From positions 1 to 25,784 of IMG/VR virus record IMGVR_UViG_3300033388_005991: DNA of 25,784 nucleotides, one strand, 5' to 3'. Origin of the DNA: a virus. Every line of letters starts with the position of its first letter. The first letter of the stretch is position 1. The notes under the pieces are model-generated. The model saw only the letters and a program-made list of their open reading frames with translations, was not told the DNA's origin and did no database searches. The position numbers and the translations under genes were made by a program. Below are positions 23,351 to 25,784 of the stretch, piece after piece.

Positions 23351-24814
23351 TTATTGGTGGACTACCCTACGTTTCATAGCTGTTAATCTCCGTGCCAACA
23401 TGTATCTCAATGAATCCATAAGGTGATCCTCAAGTTCGGTATCAATATCCTCTGGCTTCTTTTTATCCCTTTGCATCTGTGGCAATGTGCGTATGTGATG
23501 TTCTGCTGGAGCAAAGAAGTAAAGGTGAGGGGATTCTAATTCTCCTCTCTTAGCGGCTCCTAACATTTGTCTAATAATAGCCCACCCTGCAATTCTCGAC
23601 CCGGACCCTTTATAAGCTCTAGTCCATTTACAACCGTGTTTTTCTAACTGTGCCCCAATAGATGTACCATCCCGCACTTCGTAAATGGATGTATCTGCTG
23701 GACCTGGAATACATTGAGTATTGTATTCTGTTAATAATGCGTTGTCAACACCTAAAACACGACTAGCTATTTGTGAGGAAGTAGCTTGATCGCCCTCATT
23801 AGCAGTACCGTTCCATCCATATATCTCATTAGGAATAATTACAGAGCCTTTTGGAATGTATGGAAGTTTCATACCACCTAAATGTCTCGTATCAGGTTGT
23901 TCCCCATTTGCCTCAAACCCATAAGAAACGCCCCAAGGCTTGGAAGAACCCCAATCAAAACTTCTCATAAGTCTCCAAGATACAGGCACTTTGAACGTTG
24001 GTAATATATGAATATCCTTGTCCCATACATCAGTAAAGAAACCACCAATGATCAAATCCCATGACCCATCTATCCAAGCTTTCCTCAACATTTCATCATC
24101 TTGAGTTAAAGAGTAAATTTTTGCCATATATGTAGGATCGGCTGTCATTAAGGATAAGTTCTCTGCCTGAAAGGATCTTATATGTGTTCTTGAAATGGAC
24201 ACATGTTGGGTCACATCATTACCCTGTGCATCAGGATAAGTAACTTCTAATTCTTCTTTAACTATTTTCTCCGGTGGTCCTTGATCAATGAATCTTGATT
24301 TAACCCATTGATGGCCTGGACCGGATGGATTGCATGTCGCTCTATATTTTCTCGGAATATTAGGATTTGATGATCTGTTACATGACATGATTTTAAGATA
24401 GACTTTATTCGTTGCATGGTTGGTGAGTTCTTCCCAACCGATCCATGGATACTCATGCCCATGATATTGTTCATAATCGTCTTCGACTCTTGCGTAATTG
24501 AGCCAGAGGGTTTCTCCTCCTTCAAATGTCCAGATTTTCTTTTGATTATTGAAGTTGGCGGTGGGGAATATACGAGGTATCCATTTCTTAGTCTTCGTGA
24601 TAACATCACCCAACTCTGTTGTCGCTTCTCTAAGGAGCAATCCTTTGTAATCAATTCCATGACCTACTCCTACTTCTTGTAAATAATCCATTAGAAGAAC
24701 GTCTGTCTTGCCACCGCCACGATTACCATGGAGCAATAATTCATCAACGGGACAAGACATGAATCGTTCTTGGGAACCGGGATAGGGTTTCCAAATCTCA
24801 AGAGGCTTTGCCAA
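23351..24814 (-). CDS. terL: Terminase large subunit
   Basis: This 487-residue protein starts at a TTG (24814-24812), seven bases after AGGA; a stop lies directly before it in frame, and the next Met is residue 19, so TTG is the best start. It packages DNA by ATP-driven translocation and cuts it. Walker A is GNRGGGKT at 30-37. Walker B is PWIGWEE at 123-129 with the catalytic Glu at 128 or 129. The coupling motif is TCNP at 160-163. The nuclease half has RSFDWGSSKPWG with Asp287, GPADTSIYEV with Asp374, and LEDHLMDSLRYML with Asp463 or Asp467, giving the usual three acidic positions. The gene is full length and followed closely by the portal gene. Confidence 0.95.
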   Translation of the reverse strand: MAKPLEIWKPYPGSQERFMSCPVDELLLHGNRGGGKTDVLLMDYLQEVGVGHGIDYKGLLLREATTELGDVITKTKKWIPRIFPTANFNNQKKIWTFEGGETLWLNYARVEDDYEQYHGHEYPWIGWEELTNHATNKVYLKIMSCNRSSNPNIPRKYRATCNPSGPGHQWVKSRFIDQGPPEKIVKEELEVTYPDAQGNDVTQHVSISRTHIRSFQAENLSLMTADPTYMAKIYSLTQDDEMLRKAWIDGSWDLIIGGFFTDVWDKDIHILPTFKVPVSWRLMRSFDWGSSKPWGVSYGFEANGEQPDTRHLGGMKLPYIPKGSVIIPNEIYGWNGTANEGDQATSSQIASRVLGVDNALLTEYNTQCIPGPADTSIYEVRDGTSIGAQLEKHGCKWTRAYKGSGSRIAGWAIIRQMLGAAKRGELESPHLYFFAPAEHHIRTLPQMQRDKKKPEDIDTELEDHLMDSLRYMLARRLTAMKRRVVHQ

Positions 24815-24818
24815 TTAT

Positions 24819-25031
24819 TTATCCTTTTTCCATGATACTGTATTCAACTGTCACTTTAAATTTATAAGCAGGTACAACACAATATATATCCGCTTCAATG
24901 GGATCATTAATTCGTGTGATATTTACCTGTTTTCCTTTTAATTTATCCCCTGCCTTTTTCAGAGACTTTACAAATAATGCCCCTTTCTTTTCCGCTGCCT
25001 TTAATGTGGCTCCATAAAAATAAATTTTCAT
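24819..25031 (-). CDS. Small basic hypothetical protein
   Basis: This 70-residue protein starts at the ATG at 25031 behind AAGGAGAAG and ends four bases before the TTG of the terminase gene, whose SD lies in its last codons (ATGGAAAAAGGATAA). The N-terminal half is a Lys-rich helix (LKAAEKKGALFVKSLKKAGD), the second half is strands (KQVNITRINDPIEADIYCVV, PAYKFKVTVEYSIMEKG). I do not recognise it. It might be a small DNA-binding or packaging helper given its position, but nothing in the sequence proves this. Confidence 0.6.
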   Translation of the reverse strand: MKIYFYGATLKAAEKKGALFVKSLKKAGDKLKGKQVNITRINDPIEADIYCVVPAYKFKVTVEYSIMEKG

Positions 25032-25042
25032 TGGTCTTCTCC

Positions 25043-25276
25043 TTATATTTCGATTTCAATTGTCTTCCTACGTTCTACATTTCCATCTTCATCAGTATAT
25101 TTATAACGCCTGAATCGAACAAACTTGCCCTTTCCAAACATTATTTCATATTTTATTCTGAGTTTGTTGCATTCCTCGTGCAATCGAGGATAAGTATGTC
25201 CTACTTTTGCCCATGCCCAGAACCTTGTTTTTGATCTTTTTTTATATTCTCTGATATATGTATCAGTGATTTCCAT
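25043..25276 (-). CDS. Small basic hypothetical protein
   Basis: This 77-residue protein starts at the ATG at 25276, overlapping the gene before it by 14 bases, with GAGGG in front. It is rich in Arg, Lys and Tyr/Phe (REYKKRSKTRFWAWAKVGHT, FGKGKFVRFRRYKYTDED) with a C-terminal ERRKTIEIEI strand. The helix around YPRLHEECNKLRIKYEIMF looks amphipathic. Such basic, aromatic-rich small proteins may bind nucleic acid, but no known motif is present and the function is unknown. Confidence 0.6.
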   Translation of the reverse strand: MEITDTYIREYKKRSKTRFWAWAKVGHTYPRLHEECNKLRIKYEIMFGKGKFVRFRRYKYTDEDGNVERRKTIEIEI

Positions 25277-25520
25277 GCTCTAACCCTCTTTCATACCAAG
25301 ATTTCTCTACTGCTCCTACTACACCCATGCAACGAGTGCATATAAACCGCCTACTCATATTGGGACTTGGATGAGGTTCAAATTTATGAAAGGAACAACT
25401 ACGTAACAAAACATTGTTTGCTTTTACTTCTATCCAAATTTCATGTATTGTCTTTTTAGACAAACCACTGATCTTGGCTAAAGCATCCGATCCTTTTTTA
25501 CCTTTCTTGAGCTTGGGCAT
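25263..25520 (-). CDS. Small protein with zinc-ribbon-like Cys/His motif
   Basis: This 85-residue protein starts at the ATG at 25520, overlapping the previous stop as TAATG, with AGGAG eight bases upstream. The N-terminal third is basic (MPKLKKGKKGSDALAKISGL) and contains ALAKISGLSKKTIHEIW, which could form a helix-turn-helix. The second half has C42-x2-H45 and C61-x2-C64 (CSFH, then CTRC), a plausible zinc-binding ribbon. It may bind nucleic acid. Because no other small terminase gene is visible next to the large one, this is one candidate for that role, but its length is well below usual. Confidence 0.62.
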   Translation of the reverse strand: MPKLKKGKKGSDALAKISGLSKKTIHEIWIEVKANNVLLRSCSFHKFEPHPSPNMSRRFICTRCMGVVGAVEKSWYERGLEHGNH

Positions 25521-25784
25521 TATAACATCTCCTGTACATATAAATAAGCAGAACTATTAATATCACATCCTTCCCAATCCAGACATTGTTCCCCTGCCAA
25601 TCTTGCACAAACTGCATTGTCAAAATCTTTGTACTGTCCAAGGTATTTGACTTTCTCATTTAATTTGATATGGGCTTGCCATCGTCCATCTTTTTTATTC
25701 CAGTAAACACCTTTTACCCCCCTGGTATTGTCTTTTCTTAGTCCTATATTTCGCATATTACATTGCTGTGATCTTTCCCTAAGA
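25520..25784 (-). CDS. HNH-type homing endonuclease, C-terminal AP2 part, cut by window edge
   Basis: The first visible ATG (25756) gives 78 residues, but the frame is open upstream to the window edge and reads LRERSQQCN before that Met. Together, LRERSQQCNMRNIGLRKDNT matches the end of the HNH region of HNH-AP2 homing endonucleases ('N.LRE.s..qN..Nr...kNNtSG'), so the ATG is probably internal and the N-terminal catalytic part lies outside. RGVKGVYWNKKDGRWQAHIK and KYLGQYKDFDNAVCARLAGE form the AP2 DNA-binding domain (GVYW, RWxAxI, LGxY). Such selfish nucleases are common next to terminase genes. The catalytic half cannot be judged from here. Confidence 0.78.
   Translation of the reverse strand, partial: LRERSQQCNMRNIGLRKDNTRGVKGVYWNKKDGRWQAHIKLNEKVKYLGQYKDFDNAVCARLAGEQCLDWEGCDINSSAYLYVQEML

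Noticed and set aside
1-25784. Many plus-strand open frames of 60-170 codons, for example 15622-16131 and 19800-20147
   Set aside because: They lie opposite well-supported minus-strand genes, have no consistent SD sites or recognisable protein motifs, and have compositions expected from antisense reading of real genes.
1-25784. Tail sheath gene, lysis genes, tRNAs, CRISPR arrays, integrase or attachment site
   Set aside because: I looked for them on both strands and found none in this window; the minus-strand genes account for nearly all of the sequence.

Overview
The window is a contiguous piece of a tailed-phage (or prophage) late operon. All 26 supported genes lie on the minus strand, so transcription and gene order run from the right edge (25784) to the left edge (1). 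The DNA is A+T-rich. Genes are tightly packed with ATGA, TAATG and TAGTG overlaps and strong AGGAGG-type Shine-Dalgarno (SD) sites. Starts include ATG, two GTG (738, 5209) and one TTG (24814). I see no tRNA, rRNA, CRISPR array, IS element, integrase or lysis gene. The host cannot be named; the strong SD use and sigma70-like promoter fit many bacteria. The gene set (P22-fold coat, DUF4055-type portal, one tail-tube gene, a G/GT-type frameshifted tail chaperone, a long tape measure and no sheath gene) points to a siphovirus-like virion with a long non-contractile tail.

Right part, packaging and head (25784 to about 17300). The C-terminal part of an HNH/AP2 homing endonuclease is cut by the window edge. 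Three small genes follow, one with a zinc-ribbon-like motif. Then come the large terminase, a portal with a Lys-rich tail, a scaffold, the P22-type coat protein, a small Ala/Asp/Lys-rich protein, a head-tail adaptor, a head-closure candidate, an HK97-gp10-like neck protein and a tail-terminator candidate. A near-perfect promoter (TTGACA-17 bp-TAGAAT) begins 9 bases after the scaffold stop codon on the plus-coordinate side facing the coat gene. It feeds a structured leader and can boost coat synthesis. A 14-bp hairpin follows the coat gene.

Middle part, tail tube and tape measure (17237 to 10289). The tail-tube gene is followed by a perfect 12-bp hairpin. Next are the tail assembly chaperone and its -1 frameshift extension, which uses the canonical heptamer A AAA AAC. 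The 1658-residue tape measure protein (TP901-like core, hydrophobic block, long coiled coils) completes this part.

Left part, tail tip and host contact (10292 to 1). Ten genes encode a distal-tail protein, several repeat-rich or beta-rich virion proteins, a 957-residue protein that joins beta-propeller-like repeats to a tail-hub-like region, and a row of small Ig-like or carbohydrate-binding-like proteins. Two copies of one small tail domain (stand-alone at 7992-8420, fused at the end of 5222-6661) and six copies of a PPAFEVVGT motif suggest evolution by internal duplication.

The most unusual unexplained signal is a set of 17-nt hairpins with a shared UGAGG core and different but still-pairing arms. 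They sit in the two gaps flanking the scaffold gene.
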